Assembly: GCA_019637795.1 (NCBI GenBank)
Contig: JAHBUY010000002.1
Span: forward strand, 434,001-498,000
Origin: a bacterium
GTDB taxonomy: Bacteria > Desulfobacterota > Binatia > HRBIN30 > CADEER01
Direction: 5' to 3'
DNA length: 64,000 nt
The translations under genes and the position numbers were made by a program. Shown one piece after another: positions 32,137 through 44,725 of the stretch (position 1 is the stretch's first letter; each line of letters starts with the position of its first letter). The notes beneath the pieces were generated by a model, which was given only the letters and a program-made list of their open reading frames with translations, was not told where the DNA came from and made no database searches.

Positions 32137-32859
32137 TCACTCCAACAGCCGCGCCCGCAGGCCGTCGAGCGCTTCGTCGCTGACGCCGGCGGCGCGGGCG
32201 TAGTCCCGCATCGACCCGTACGCCTCGCGCAGCCGGGTCAGCAGACCCGCCATGGTCTCCGGCTCGGCGTGCATGGTGTCGGGCGGCAGCGCGCTGAGCA
32301 TCTCGTAGTAGCCCTTGGTCGCCATCAGGCGCTCGACGATGGCGTCGAGATTCTCCTTGGTGGCGGCGTAGTCGGCGACGATGACCGCATCGGGCACGCC
32401 GAGCAGGCCGAGCAGCACGGCGGAGACCACGCCGGTGCGATCCTTGCCCGCCGCGCAGTGGTACACCGCCGGCGCATCGCTGGCAGCGAGCGCCGTCACC
32501 ACCCGGCCGATCGGCTCCTGCGCGAACTGCGCCAGGAGGAAGTAGCGATCGGTGAGGGTCATCTCCGAGGGCGCGCTCTTCACCGATTGGCCGTCGAACA
32601 GCGGCAGGTGGTGGAAGGCGACCGCCTCGTGCGCCAGCGGTCCGCGCCCCTCGGAGCGCAGCTCGGCGGTCGAGCGCAGGTCGATGACGGTGCCGAGCCG
32701 GATCTCCTCGCGCAGGTGCGCGACGTCCTGCCGGGTCAGGTGGTGCAGGGCATCGCTGCGGAACACCTGTCGCCAGCGGACGGCGCGCCCGTCGGCGGTC
32801 GGATAGCCGCCGAGGTCGCGGAAGTTGAGACAGCCTTCGAGATCGATGGTGCGGTTCAT
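32137..32859 (-). CDS. Tyrosine-protein phosphatase family protein (Y_phosphatase3)
   Basis: A 240-residue cysteine phosphatase. The N-terminal NFRDLGGYPTADGR motif (12-25) and the P-loop HCAAGKDRTG (134-143, C135 and R141) are diagnostic of the family that includes LipA of Listeria and PtpB of mycobacteria. Substrates can be phosphotyrosine or phosphoinositides. No signal peptide is visible. It precedes the native moxR fragment on the same strand by 85 bases, so it may have been part of the same operon before insertion. GC-rich and typical of the chromosome. Confidence 0.9.
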   Translation of the reverse strand: MNRTIDLEGCLNFRDLGGYPTADGRAVRWRQVFRSDALHHLTRQDVAHLREEIRLGTVIDLRSTAELRSEGRGPLAHEAVAFHHLPLFDGQSVKSAPSEMTLTDRYFLLAQFAQEPIGRVVTALAASDAPAVYHCAAGKDRTGVVSAVLLGLLGVPDAVIVADYAATKENLDAIVERLMATKGYYEMLSALPPDTMHAEPETMAGLLTRLREAYGSMRDYARAAGVSDEALDGLRARLLE

Positions 32860-32914
32860 GCGGGCGGGCGGCGCGCGGCGATCCGCCGACGGCGGATGGT
32901 CGACGGCGGTCTCC

Positions 32915-33610
32915 TCATTTGGCGTAGGTCCGATTCAGGTAGGCGACGATGTCCGCGGATTCGAACATCTCGCGGCCGGTGTTCGGGTCCGCCAGGTAGG
33001 GCACCATCATCGTGCCGGAGCGCTTCACGAACGCCTCGCGGCTGGGGCTGCCCTTGGCGACGTTGTGCAGATGATAGGGCAGCTCGAGGGCGCTCAGGCG
33101 CTCGCGCACCAGCCGGCAGAAGGGCGAGGCCTCGAAACTCCACAGCTCGAGCGGCCGCTTCGGCTGCCGCGCCGGCTCGTAGCGGCCGCCGATGCCCGGG
33201 CGGACGGCGCTGGCGGCGAACGACGACAGATCGGTGAGCGGCCCGAGGCGGAGCGGCAGCGGCACCTCGCCGTCGCCGTACTCGGCGAACAGGTAGGTGA
33301 CGATGTCGTCCGATTCGTAGAGCTCGCGCCTGGTGTTGGGGTCGACGAGGAAGGGGAACTGCGCCTTGCCGCCGCGCTCGGCGACCCGCTGGCGGAAGCG
33401 CGGGCCGCCCTTCGGGCACGGATAGACCATCGCCTCGAGGTCGAGCGCCGAGAGCGCCTCGCGCACCTTGCGGCAGTATGGGCAGGCTTCGAACTCGTAG
33501 AGCTCGAGGAGTCGGGCCGGGCGTTTGCCGAGCCGGCCGACGGACAGGCCGCCGCCCAGCCGGGCGGCCGAGGCGGCGAGCGAGGAGGCGACGTCGAGCG
33601 CGCGCAACAT
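32915..33610 (-). CDS. Tandem GST-N/glutaredoxin-like domain protein
   Basis: A 231-residue protein made of two thioredoxin-fold units of about 80 residues. The first has ELYEFEACPYCRKVRE with a C43-P-Y-C46 redox site, the second ELWSFEASPFCRLVRE with only one cysteine. Each ends in a D/E-S-x-D-I-V-x-Y-L motif, as in the N-terminal domain of glutathione transferases. Similar duplicated proteins occur in bacteria and plastids and may act in thiol redox or glutathione-dependent reactions. The start at 33610 is taken because the duplicated unit begins soon after it; the frame continues upstream only as antisense of the DUF4336 gene. Confidence 0.85.
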   Translation of the reverse strand: MLRALDVASSLAASAARLGGGLSVGRLGKRPARLLELYEFEACPYCRKVREALSALDLEAMVYPCPKGGPRFRQRVAERGGKAQFPFLVDPNTRRELYESDDIVTYLFAEYGDGEVPLPLRLGPLTDLSSFAASAVRPGIGGRYEPARQPKRPLELWSFEASPFCRLVRERLSALELPYHLHNVAKGSPSREAFVKRSGTMMVPYLADPNTGREMFESADIVAYLNRTYAK

Positions 33611-33646
33611 GCGCTGACCGTATCCAAGATGGACGAGGGGCGAAAG

Positions 33647-34345
33647 ATGATGGATGACGGCGGCATGGAGGCGTTGACCGCGCTGGCGCCCGATCTCTGG
33701 GTCGCCACCCGGCCGCTGCCGCTGATCGTCGGCGACATCGGCACTCGCATGACGGTCATCCGCCTGCGCGACGGCAGTCTGTTCCTGCACTCGCCGGTGG
33801 CGCTGGACGCGGCGACGAGGAGGGCCCTCGATGCGCTCGGCCCGGTGCGTGCCGTGGTGGCGCCGAGCCTCGTGCACCACTTCTTCGTCGGCGACTACCG
33901 GACCGCCTATCCGCAGGCGACGCTGTACGCGGCGCCCGGCCTGGAGAAGAAGCGCCGCGACGTGCCCTTCGGCGCCGTGCTCGACGACGAGCCGCCGCCG
34001 CAGTGGGCGGGACAGCTCGAGCAGCACGTGTTCCGCGGCGCCCCGATCATGAACGAGGTGGTGTTCTTCCACCCGCCGACCCGCACCCTGCTGCTCACCG
34101 ACCTCGCCTTCAACGTCACCCGGCCGCTCGCCGGCCGCGCCCGCGTGTTCCTCTGGCTCGTCAAGGCACGCGGCTTCGGCCCGCACCGCATCATCCGTCT
34201 CGGGGTGCGCGACCGCGACGCCGCCCGCTCGTCGCTCGAGCGCCTCCTGCAGTGGGACTTCGACCGCATCGTCGTCACCCACGGCGACGTGCTCGACAGC
34301 GGCGGCCACGCCGCCATGCAGTCGGCGTTCGCCTGGCTCTCGTGA
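33647..34345 (+). CDS. DUF4336 metallo-beta-lactamase-like protein
   Basis: About 232 residues, with the DUF4336 features: LWVATRPLPLIVGDIGTRMT near the start, VVAPSLVHHFFVGDY, LYAAPGLEKKRRD and IVVTHGDVL near the end. The fold is related to metallo-beta-lactamases, with His/Asp positions reduced; the function is unknown. Several ATGs are possible. The one at 33647 is chosen because GAGGGG is 8 bases upstream; 33629 and 33665 are alternatives. It is divergent from the GST-like gene, with 36 bases between, so both must share a very short promoter region. Confidence 0.8.
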   Translation: MMDDGGMEALTALAPDLWVATRPLPLIVGDIGTRMTVIRLRDGSLFLHSPVALDAATRRALDALGPVRAVVAPSLVHHFFVGDYRTAYPQATLYAAPGLEKKRRDVPFGAVLDDEPPPQWAGQLEQHVFRGAPIMNEVVFFHPPTRTLLLTDLAFNVTRPLAGRARVFLWLVKARGFGPHRIIRLGVRDRDAARSSLERLLQWDFDRIVVTHGDVLDSGGHAAMQSAFAWLS

Positions 34346-34365
34346 GCGCGGGCGGTCGCCCCGCC

Positions 34366-34833
34366 TCACGAACCCGGGAAGAAGATGGCGTCCTGCTGGC
34401 TGCGGTAGGTCTCGACCTCGGCGCCGCCGCCGTCGAGCTTCCACATCCGGTACGCCAGGCGCAGGTGCAGGCTGCCGCCGATGCGGCGCCGACGCAGCAC
34501 CGTCAGCCGGGTGAAGAAGCGCTCGCCGAGCAGCACCGGCGCCGAGTAGCGCGCCTCGCTGATGCGCACCCCGTGGCCGCGCCAGCCGGCGTCGATCAGC
34601 CCGCGCCGGCGCAGGAACACGCAGGCCGCCTGGCCGGTCAGCCCGATCACCAGCTCGCCCGGCAGGTGATGCGGCCACTTCGGGGTCGTCCGCTGCTCGC
34701 GCACGCCCGGATCGTCGAGGGTGAGCGTCTTCTCGAACACGCAGCCGTGCTCGTCCTCCTCGATCAGCGCGTCGAAGAGCACCGGCATCGGGGCGAGCGG
34801 ATCGAGCTCGCGGCGGGGAACGGGAAGACTCAT
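34366..34833 (-). CDS. Hotdog-fold-like protein (acyl-CoA thioesterase/dehydratase type)
   Basis: The 155-residue protein has the strand-helix-strand plan of a hotdog domain: PKWPHHLPGELVIGLTGQAACVFL as central helix after a His-containing loop, ISEARYSAPVLLGERFFTRL as the long strand, and RRIGGSLHLRLAYRMWK as the next. This is close to the MaoC/FabZ/PaaI superfamily. A substrate cannot be assigned. It converges with the DUF4336 gene (20 bases between the ends) and is separated from the DAHP synthase gene by a repeat. GC-rich chromosome-type codons. Confidence 0.6.
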   Translation of the reverse strand: MSLPVPRRELDPLAPMPVLFDALIEEDEHGCVFEKTLTLDDPGVREQRTTPKWPHHLPGELVIGLTGQAACVFLRRRGLIDAGWRGHGVRISEARYSAPVLLGERFFTRLTVLRRRRIGGSLHLRLAYRMWKLDGGGAEVETYRSQQDAIFFPGS

Positions 34834-34843
34834 GCGGAGTCCG

Positions 34844-34885
34844 TCACCATGGAGGCACGGAGGCAGACAGACGTCTCCGTGGTGA
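34844..34885. repeat. Short degenerate copy of the CACGGAG inverted repeat
   Basis: TCACCATGGAGGCACGGAG (34844-34862) and TCTCCGTGGTGA (34874-34885) are inverted and match the arms of the longer repeat at 52552-52708. It lies between the hotdog and DAHP synthase genes. Confidence 0.55.
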
Positions 34886-34890
34886 AGGAA

Positions 34891-38927
<4,037 letters not shown>

Positions 38928-38933
38928 GGACGC

Positions 38934-38963
38934 GCCGTGCCCCTGCTCCGGCAGGGGCACGGC
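38934..38963 (+). terminator. Strong hairpin after katG
   Basis: GCCGTGCCCCTGC, loop TCCG, GCAGGGGCACGGC: a perfect 13-bp stem with a 4-base loop, 7 bases after the katG stop. No T-run follows, so it may need Rho or act as an mRNA-stabilising end. Confidence 0.65.
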
Positions 38964-39036
38964 CATGCCCGACCGGGTGCGAGCCATAGTTGGCGTCGGT
39001 GGTGGAACCCGTGGCGTACTGCCAGCCCGCCCGCTT

Positions 39037-39747
39037 CTACAACAGGCGTCCGAGCAGCGCTGGCACGGCCTGTTCGACGCGCAGCGGCCGCGGCCCGAGG
39101 CTGACCGCGACGCACCCGGCGCGCGTGAGGGCCTCGATCTCGTAGGGGATGAAGCCGCCCTCCGGACCGATGGCGAGCGTGACGTGCGTGGCGACGCCGC
39201 GCGGGCACGCGCTGGCGGCCGGCGGATGCGCGACCAGGCCAAGCGATCCGGCGAGCAGCCCCGGCAGCTCGTCCTCGACGAACGGCTTGAAGCGGCGCCG
39301 CAGGGCGATGCGCGGCAGGACGGTGTCGCCGCCCTGCTCGAGCCCGAGCACGACCTGCTCGCGCAGCGCCGCCGGCGCCAGCGCCGGGCTCTCCCAGAAG
39401 CTCTTCTCGACCCGCCAGGTGTTGAGCAGGACGATGTCCTTCACGCCGAAGGCCGCCGCGCCCTGCAGCACGCGGCGCAGCGCTTTGGGCCGCGGCAGGG
39501 CCAGCAGCAGGCGGACCGCCGCTGGCGCCGGCGGCGCGGCGTCGAGGCGGATGGCGGAGAGGACCAGCGCCTCGTCATCGAGCGCGGCGACGATGGCCGT
39601 GCCGATTCCGCCGTCCAGCCGCCCGACGCGCAGGCGGTCGCCGACGGCGGCGCGGTGCACCGCGCGCACGTGCCGGGCCCGCCGGCCGTCGAGCCGCGCC
39701 TGGTCGGCGGCGAGAAAATCGTCGTCCTCGAGCAGCAGGAGATTCAC
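39037..39747 (-). CDS. rsmE: 16S rRNA (uracil1498-N3)-methyltransferase
   Basis: RsmE methylates U1498 of 16S rRNA. The N-terminal PUA-like domain has RRARHVRAVHRAAVGDRLRVG, and the C-terminal SPOUT knot has LAIGPEGGFIPYEIEAL and VSLGPRPLRVEQAVPALL. The last motif is altered from the usual LGxRILRxETA, so the fit is good but not perfect. The GTG at 39747 gives VNLLLLED, which matches the family start, and a 236-residue protein, close to the usual 240. A longer start at 39831 would run into the upstream lipoprotein gene region. Confidence 0.85.
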   Translation of the reverse strand: MNLLLLEDDDFLAADQARLDGRRARHVRAVHRAAVGDRLRVGRLDGGIGTAIVAALDDEALVLSAIRLDAAPPAPAAVRLLLALPRPKALRRVLQGAAAFGVKDIVLLNTWRVEKSFWESPALAPAALREQVVLGLEQGGDTVLPRIALRRRFKPFVEDELPGLLAGSLGLVAHPPAASACPRGVATHVTLAIGPEGGFIPYEIEALTRAGCVAVSLGPRPLRVEQAVPALLGRLL

Positions 39748-39839
39748 GGCGCGATCTTCCCATCGGCGCCGCGCGGCGTCGAACGGCGCGACGTCGAACG
39801 GTTGACACGCCGGCGCGGCGCGGCCTAGCACCGCAAGCC

Positions 39840-40355
39840 ATGCGCCGCGCCGCCGTGTTCCTGCTCGCCCTCGCCGCCGCCGCCTGCGGGCGCGGCAGTT
39901 ACACCGTCCAGCCGAACGGACCGGAGCGCGTCGACTACTCGCCGGCGGAACGGATCCGGGTGATGCTGCCGCCGGCGGGCTCGCAGGGCGACGAGGGCGG
40001 GCGCATCGTCTCCGGCCGCGTCGTGCAGGTGCTGCAGCAGACCCACGCCGACGTGCAACTGATCGCCAGCAGCGATCGCGCCGCGGCGCTCGCCGACGCC
40101 GCCGCGGCGCACGCGGCCTACCTCATCGCGCCGGCGGTGACCCTGTGGGTCGAGGGCCTGGCGCCGCCGTTCACCGCCGACCAGCTCGGCGTCCGCCTCG
40201 AGCTCATCGACGTCGCCACCGGCACGGTGGTCAACACCGCCACCTATTCCAACACCAGCTCCGTCTTCACCGTCAGCGAGGCTCCGCCCTCCTCCCTGCT
40301 CGACGCGCGCTTCGACGACGCCGTCCGCGCCCTCATCGGATCGGCGCGCCGCTGA
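39840..40355 (+). CDS. DUF4823-like outer-membrane lipoprotein
   Basis: The 171-residue protein has a signal peptide ending in the lipobox AAAAC (13-17). The mature part, with IRVMLPPAGSQG, VVQVLQQTHADVQLIA and VTLWVEG, resembles DUF4823 lipoproteins. Function is unknown; it probably sits in the outer membrane facing the periplasm. It is followed, 9 bases after the stop, by the large beta-barrel protein gene in the same direction, so the two may form a surface unit. It is divergent from rsmE. Confidence 0.7.
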   Translation: MRRAAVFLLALAAAACGRGSYTVQPNGPERVDYSPAERIRVMLPPAGSQGDEGGRIVSGRVVQVLQQTHADVQLIASSDRAAALADAAAAHAAYLIAPAVTLWVEGLAPPFTADQLGVRLELIDVATGTVVNTATYSNTSSVFTVSEAPPSSLLDARFDDAVRALIGSARR

Positions 40356-40364
40356 CGCGATCCG

Positions 40365-43007
40365 GTGGGCGCCGCGCGCTGCATCCTCGCGTTCGCCTGC
40401 GCGCTCGCCGCGGCGCCGCCGGCCGGCGCGGTGTCGTTGCGCCCCCAGTATGCCGTGCGCGCGACCATCGAACCGGCGGCGCCGCAGCTCGACGGCACCG
40501 TGGAAGTGGCGTTCACCAACCACGCCGCGCGCCCCCTCCACGACGCGGTCTTCCTGCTCTTCGCCAACCGCTTCGCCGCGCCCGACACCGACCTCAACGA
40601 CTTCACCCGCTCCCTGGTCTATCCCGACCTGGAGTTCCATCCCGGCGGGCTCGAGCTGCTCGAGGTGCGCGACGGCGGCGTGCCGACCCAGGTCACGCCG
40701 CTGCCGGTGGCCGGGCTGCCCGAGGGCACCTTCGTCAGCGTGGCGATCGCGCCGCTGGCGCCGGGCGAGACGCGGACGCTGACGCTCGCCTTCCGCACCA
40801 CCCTGCCACCGCGCTTCGGCACCTTCGGCGCCGTCGAGGACCAGCTCACGGCAATCGGCGGCTGGTATCCGTCGCTCGTCCCGCTCGCCGACGACGGCAC
40901 CTGGACGATCGCCTCGGCGCCGCCGCTCGCCGACTTCGACGTCACGCTCACGCCCGCCGCCGGCCTCGACGTCATCCTCAATGGCCGTTACCTGCCCGCC
41001 GGCGCGCCGCTCGTCCACGCCACCGTCCCCGCCGTGCACGACCTGACCCTGGTGGCGGCGCCGCGCTTCGCCAGCGCCGCCGCGCAGGCGGACGGCGCCA
41101 CCATCCGCTACTACTACCGCCCGCCGGCGCGCGGCCTGCGCATCGCCTTCGGACCGTCGCTCCCCGACGTCGTGCTCGAGACGTTGCGCACCATCGTCGC
41201 GCTGCGCCCGCCGGTCGTCCCGGCGCCGGCCGGCGAGCTGGTGGTGGTGGCGGCGCCGCTGCGCGTCGATCTCGACGCCAACGGCGAGGGCGACGTCATC
41301 GTCAGCGACAAGCTGCTCGAGCTGCAGAGCGCCGTGCGGCCGTTCCACGAGCTGCACCTGGCGCAGGCCGTGTACCAGGAGCTGCTGCGCCCGCAACTCG
41401 CCCGCCGCGAGTCGGCGCGCGACTACCCGTGGGTGAGCGAGGGCGTGTCGCGCCTGCTCGCCTACCGGTACATGGACGTGGTCCTGCCGGAGCGCCGCTC
41501 GGTCTACGACTGGATCGAGCTGTTCAACGTCTTCGCGATCGTCGACCGCTTCGAAGCGACGCCGAACATCGCCTTCACCGGCGCCTTCTTCGAGAACGCG
41601 AAGCAGGCGGACCCGATGCACGCCGAGGTGTGGAGCGTCACCGACGCGGGCCCGCCCGGGCGCGTCGTGCTCGGCAAGCTGCGGACGCAGGTGGGACCGG
41701 CGGCGTTCGATCCGCTGCTCGACCGCTGCCTCTCCGCGCCGCAGCCGCTGCGCGATTGCCTGGCGGCCGGCGCGCCGGACCAGCCGGTGGCGGCACGCCT
41801 CGAGACCTGGCTGGGCCCGTACCCGGCGATCGACTATCGGGTGGAACAGACGGCGTTCAACGTCCGCGAGGGCGACCGCTACCGCAACACGGTCGCCGTC
41901 CGCCGCGTCAGCTCGCGCCCGTTCCCCGAGCCGGTGACGATCCGCCTGCGCTCCATCGGCGGCGAGCACGTGGACGTGCAGTGGAAGAGTCCCGGCGACG
42001 TCGCCCTGGTATCGGCGACCACCGAGGGCCACGTCTACCAGGCGATCGTCGATCCCGATCGCCAACTGATCGACGACGACCGCGCCAACAATGCCTGGCT
42101 GCCGCGGCTGCAGGTGGTCGTCGACTCCGCCGACGTCGCGGTGACCTCCACCGAGTTCGCCATCGGCGCCCTGGCGCTGGCCCGCCTGCGCTACGACTAC
42201 TCCAAGGACGTCGGCCTCACCGCCTTCTACACCAACCGCGGCATCGGCTTCGCGGTCGGCCCCCGCCTGCACTGGGGCGAGCCGGTGGACAACGCGCGCT
42301 TTCGCCACAACCTCTACGGCTTCTACACCTTCACGTCGCTCGACCGCTCGTTCACCGACGATCGCCATCCCGACGTCCGCACCGGCGGCCAGCTCGGCGG
42401 CATCGGCGCCCGCTACGACTACACCAACGTCTTCTGGGGCGACGCGCCGACCAGCCAGCGCCGGCTGCGGCTGTTTGCCGACTGGTTCGACACGAATCTG
42501 GGCAGCGACTACGGCTACCTCGACTGGGGCTATCTCGCCTCCGCCACGCTGCCGCTCGGCACGCCCCGCACCGTCGCCGCCGCCGAGATCGTCAACGGCT
42601 TCAGCGAGCCCTTCAACAGCCTGGTGCCGAACCAGGGCCTCTACAGCCTCGGCGGCGAGCGCACCATCCGCGGCATCAGCGCCGAGGCGCAACTGGCGCG
42701 CAACGTCTTCGTGCTGCGCAGCGAGCTGCGCCAGGTGCTGACCCCGGATCTCGACTTCAACCTGCACGACATCGTCGTCCTGCGCCGCATCAGCACCCGC
42801 CTGCTCTTCGACACCGGGCAGACGAGCAATTCCGCCGGGCGCATCTACGACCTGCCCACCTGGGCGATGGGCGCCGGCGCCGGCATCGGCATCACCTACG
42901 ACTTCTTCGGCTTCTTCTCCGCCGCCGCCTACCTCGACCTCGCCACCCGCCTCGATCGGAACCAGGGCGACGTCCAGGTCCTCTTCGGCTCGGCGCAGTC
43001 GTTCTGA
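40365..43007 (+). CDS. Degenerate M1-peptidase-like domain fused to an outer-membrane beta-barrel
   Basis: An 880-residue exported protein with a signal peptide (about 1-22). Residues 25-270 resemble the N-terminal beta domain of M1 aminopeptidases. Residues 290-450 correspond to the peptidase core with PFHELHLAQAVYQELL and WVSEGVSRLLAY, but the canonical HExxH is missing. The last 300 residues have alternating hydrophobic strands (DYSKDVGLTAFYTNRGIGFA, then GGERTIRGISAEAQLARNV), a BamA-like GGxxxxRG motif, and end in phenylalanine as outer-membrane barrels do. So the barrel is anchored in the outer membrane with a pseudo-peptidase in the periplasm. Confidence 0.7.
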   Translation: MGAARCILAFACALAAAPPAGAVSLRPQYAVRATIEPAAPQLDGTVEVAFTNHAARPLHDAVFLLFANRFAAPDTDLNDFTRSLVYPDLEFHPGGLELLEVRDGGVPTQVTPLPVAGLPEGTFVSVAIAPLAPGETRTLTLAFRTTLPPRFGTFGAVEDQLTAIGGWYPSLVPLADDGTWTIASAPPLADFDVTLTPAAGLDVILNGRYLPAGAPLVHATVPAVHDLTLVAAPRFASAAAQADGATIRYYYRPPARGLRIAFGPSLPDVVLETLRTIVALRPPVVPAPAGELVVVAAPLRVDLDANGEGDVIVSDKLLELQSAVRPFHELHLAQAVYQELLRPQLARRESARDYPWVSEGVSRLLAYRYMDVVLPERRSVYDWIELFNVFAIVDRFEATPNIAFTGAFFENAKQADPMHAEVWSVTDAGPPGRVVLGKLRTQVGPAAFDPLLDRCLSAPQPLRDCLAAGAPDQPVAARLETWLGPYPAIDYRVEQTAFNVREGDRYRNTVAVRRVSSRPFPEPVTIRLRSIGGEHVDVQWKSPGDVALVSATTEGHVYQAIVDPDRQLIDDDRANNAWLPRLQVVVDSADVAVTSTEFAIGALALARLRYDYSKDVGLTAFYTNRGIGFAVGPRLHWGEPVDNARFRHNLYGFYTFTSLDRSFTDDRHPDVRTGGQLGGIGARYDYTNVFWGDAPTSQRRLRLFADWFDTNLGSDYGYLDWGYLASATLPLGTPRTVAAAEIVNGFSEPFNSLVPNQGLYSLGGERTIRGISAEAQLARNVFVLRSELRQVLTPDLDFNLHDIVVLRRISTRLLFDTGQTSNSAGRIYDLPTWAMGAGAGIGITYDFFGFFSAAAYLDLATRLDRNQGDVQVLFGSAQSF

Positions 43008-43118
43008 TCCGAGTCCGCGCCGCGCGCGCCGGGCAACGCTGGAGCCCGCCGCGTCCTGCACGCGCCGCGCGCAATGGCCTTCTTGCGGCTGTTCGCGCCG
43101 GTCGATTAAGGGAGGGGC

Positions 43119-43376
43119 ATGGATCGCGAGCAGCTCAAGCAGCGGTTGAAGGTGATGATCGTCGAAGGCCTCAAGCTGGAGGACAAGCGGCCGGAGGAGA
43201 TCGACGACGCGGCGCCGATCTTCGTCGAGGGCCTGGGGCTCGATTCCATCGACGCGCTCGAGCTCGTGGTCCTGGTGGAGGACAACTTCCACGTCACCAT
43301 TCCGGACGAGGACGTCGGCCAGCGCGCCTTCGCCTCGATCGATGCCCTGGCCGACTTCATCGCCAGCGCCGGCTGA
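43119..43376 (+). CDS. Acyl carrier protein
   Basis: An 85-residue ACP with the phosphopantetheine serine S43 in GLDSIDALELV. The pattern VIVEGLKLEDKRPEEID and FVEGLGLDSIDALEL is that of ACPs in aryl-polyene and similar type II systems rather than AcpP. GGGAGGGG lies just before the ATG. It opens a run of five genes in the same direction with very small or overlapping junctions: ACP, LolA-like, lipoprotein, RND exporter, CoA-ligase-like. It probably carries the growing acyl chain of the lipid exported by the following genes. Confidence 0.95.
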   Translation: MDREQLKQRLKVMIVEGLKLEDKRPEEIDDAAPIFVEGLGLDSIDALELVVLVEDNFHVTIPDEDVGQRAFASIDALADFIASAG

Positions 43377-43386
43377 GCCGCGGCGC

Positions 43387-44007
43387 ATGCGGTGGGGCGG
43401 CGGCGGGCTGCTGCTGTTGCTGCTGGCGGGCGCGGCGGGCGCGGCGCCGTGCGATTCCACCGCGACGTGTCTCGCGGCGCTGAACGCCGCGCAGGCGGCG
43501 ACGCGCAGCGTCGATGCCCGCTTCGTGCAGACCAAGCACGTGTCGCTGCTCGACCAGCCGCTGATCTCCACCGGCCGCTTCCGCTTCCGCCGCCCCGACC
43601 ACGTGCGGCTCGACATCGAGACCCCACGCCCGAGCACCATCCTCATCGCCGGCCGCGCGGTGACCATTCCCGGCCTGCCGCCCAGCGAGCAGCGCGCCCT
43701 CGCCGACAGTCCGATGGCGGCGATGTTCACCGAGCTCGGCGCGGTGTTCGCCGGCAACCTCGACCGCGCGCCGGCGCACTTCGCCATCGTCGCGCGCGCC
43801 GACGGCGACGACATCGAGGTGACGCTCACCCCGACCGCCCCCGACTTCCAGCGCCTGTTTCGCGCCATCACCCTGCGCTTCGCCGGCGCCGCGCCGACGG
43901 TGCGATCGATGCGCCTCGACGACGAGCTCGGCGACCGCCTCGAGGTCGAGCTGCGCGACGTCGCGTACAACGTCGATCTGCCGGATGCCCTCTTCGCCCA
44001 GCCGTGA
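43387..44007 (+). CDS. LolA-like outer-membrane lipoprotein carrier
   Basis: A 206-residue protein with a signal peptide (about 1-19) and the LolA fold: SVDARFVQTKHVSLLDQPLI, STGRFRFRRPDHVRLDIETP and the closing LELRDVAYNVDLPDALF. Homologues in aryl-polyene clusters shuttle lipid precursors through the periplasm. The ATG at 43387 is 11 bases after the ACP stop; the following gene overlaps it by 23 bases. Distinct from the housekeeping lolA by context, since it is joined to an ACP and an RND exporter. Confidence 0.85.
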   Translation: MRWGGGGLLLLLLAGAAGAAPCDSTATCLAALNAAQAATRSVDARFVQTKHVSLLDQPLISTGRFRFRRPDHVRLDIETPRPSTILIAGRAVTIPGLPPSEQRALADSPMAAMFTELGAVFAGNLDRAPAHFAIVARADGDDIEVTLTPTAPDFQRLFRAITLRFAGAAPTVRSMRLDDELGDRLEVELRDVAYNVDLPDALFAQP

Positions 44008-44725
44008 CCGGCGCCGAGCACGCGCCGCCGCCGTGCTGCTCGCCCTCCTGGCCGGCTGCCTCCGCCCGGCGAAGCCGCCGCCGGCGCCGCCCGGCGACCC
44101 GCTGACCGCCCTGCGCCAGCGCACCGCCGCGCTGCGGACGCTGCGCGCCGCCTTCGACGTCGTCGTCCACGTCGGCGCCGACGAGCGCCGCGCCACCGGC
44201 GTCCTGCTGGTGCGGCCGCCCGACGATGCGCGCATGCGCCTGGTCGCCCCCTTCGGCATGACCGTGTTCGACGGCCTGCGCACCGGCGGCCGGACGTACG
44301 TCACCGCGCCGCTGGCGTCGGGCGACGACCCCACCTCGCTGCGCGCCATGCGCTTCGGTCCCGGCGACTCGGTCCTCTTCGGCGCCGGCGCCGGCGCCTG
44401 TCGCGCCGCCGAGCCGCGCGACGGGCAGACGATCTACTGGTGCGGGGCGCCGCCGACCCGCTGGGTGGCGATCGATCCGGCCACCGCCACGCTCGGCGCC
44501 GAAGGCGAGACCGTCGACGGCGAGCCGCTCGTCACCTGGGCGTACTCCGATTACCGCCTGGTCGACGGCCAACCGCTGCCGTTCCGGATCCGCATCGACT
44601 ACCCGCGCGCGAACGTGACCGTCGACATCGCCGTCGAGCGCTACGAGGTGAACCCGCCGCTGCGCGACGACCAGTTCGTCCCGCCCCCCCAGGAGGACCG
44701 CGCCGCCGCGCGGCCGCCGGCATGA
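43985..44725 (+). CDS. LolB/DUF4292-like outer-membrane lipoprotein
   Basis: The 246-residue protein has a signal sequence ending in the lipobox LAGC (about 22-25). The mature part has RTLRAAFDVVVHV, VLLVRPPDDARMRLVAPFG and LPFRIRIDYPRANVTVDI, which fits the lipid-binding beta half-barrel of LolB/DUF4292 proteins. It overlaps the LolA-like gene at its start by 23 bases and the exporter at its end by ATGA, giving tight translational coupling. Likely receives the exported lipid at the outer membrane. Confidence 0.7.
   Translation: MPSSPSRDRRRARAAAVLLALLAGCLRPAKPPPAPPGDPLTALRQRTAALRTLRAAFDVVVHVGADERRATGVLLVRPPDDARMRLVAPFGMTVFDGLRTGGRTYVTAPLASGDDPTSLRAMRFGPGDSVLFGAGAGACRAAEPRDGQTIYWCGAPPTRWVAIDPATATLGAEGETVDGEPLVTWAYSDYRLVDGQPLPFRIRIDYPRANVTVDIAVERYEVNPPLRDDQFVPPPQEDRAAARPPA

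Noticed and set aside
32915-34678. GST-like protein as a 587-residue protein
   Set aside because: The upstream two thirds are antisense to the DUF4336 gene; the duplicated GST unit begins just after the ATG at 33610.
39825-44021. Very long minus-strand open frame (about 1400 codons)
   Set aside because: It is the antisense of the ACP, LolA-like and beta-barrel genes. The composition is a run of Arg/Ala/Gly/Val with no recognisable domain, a by-product of GC-rich codons.
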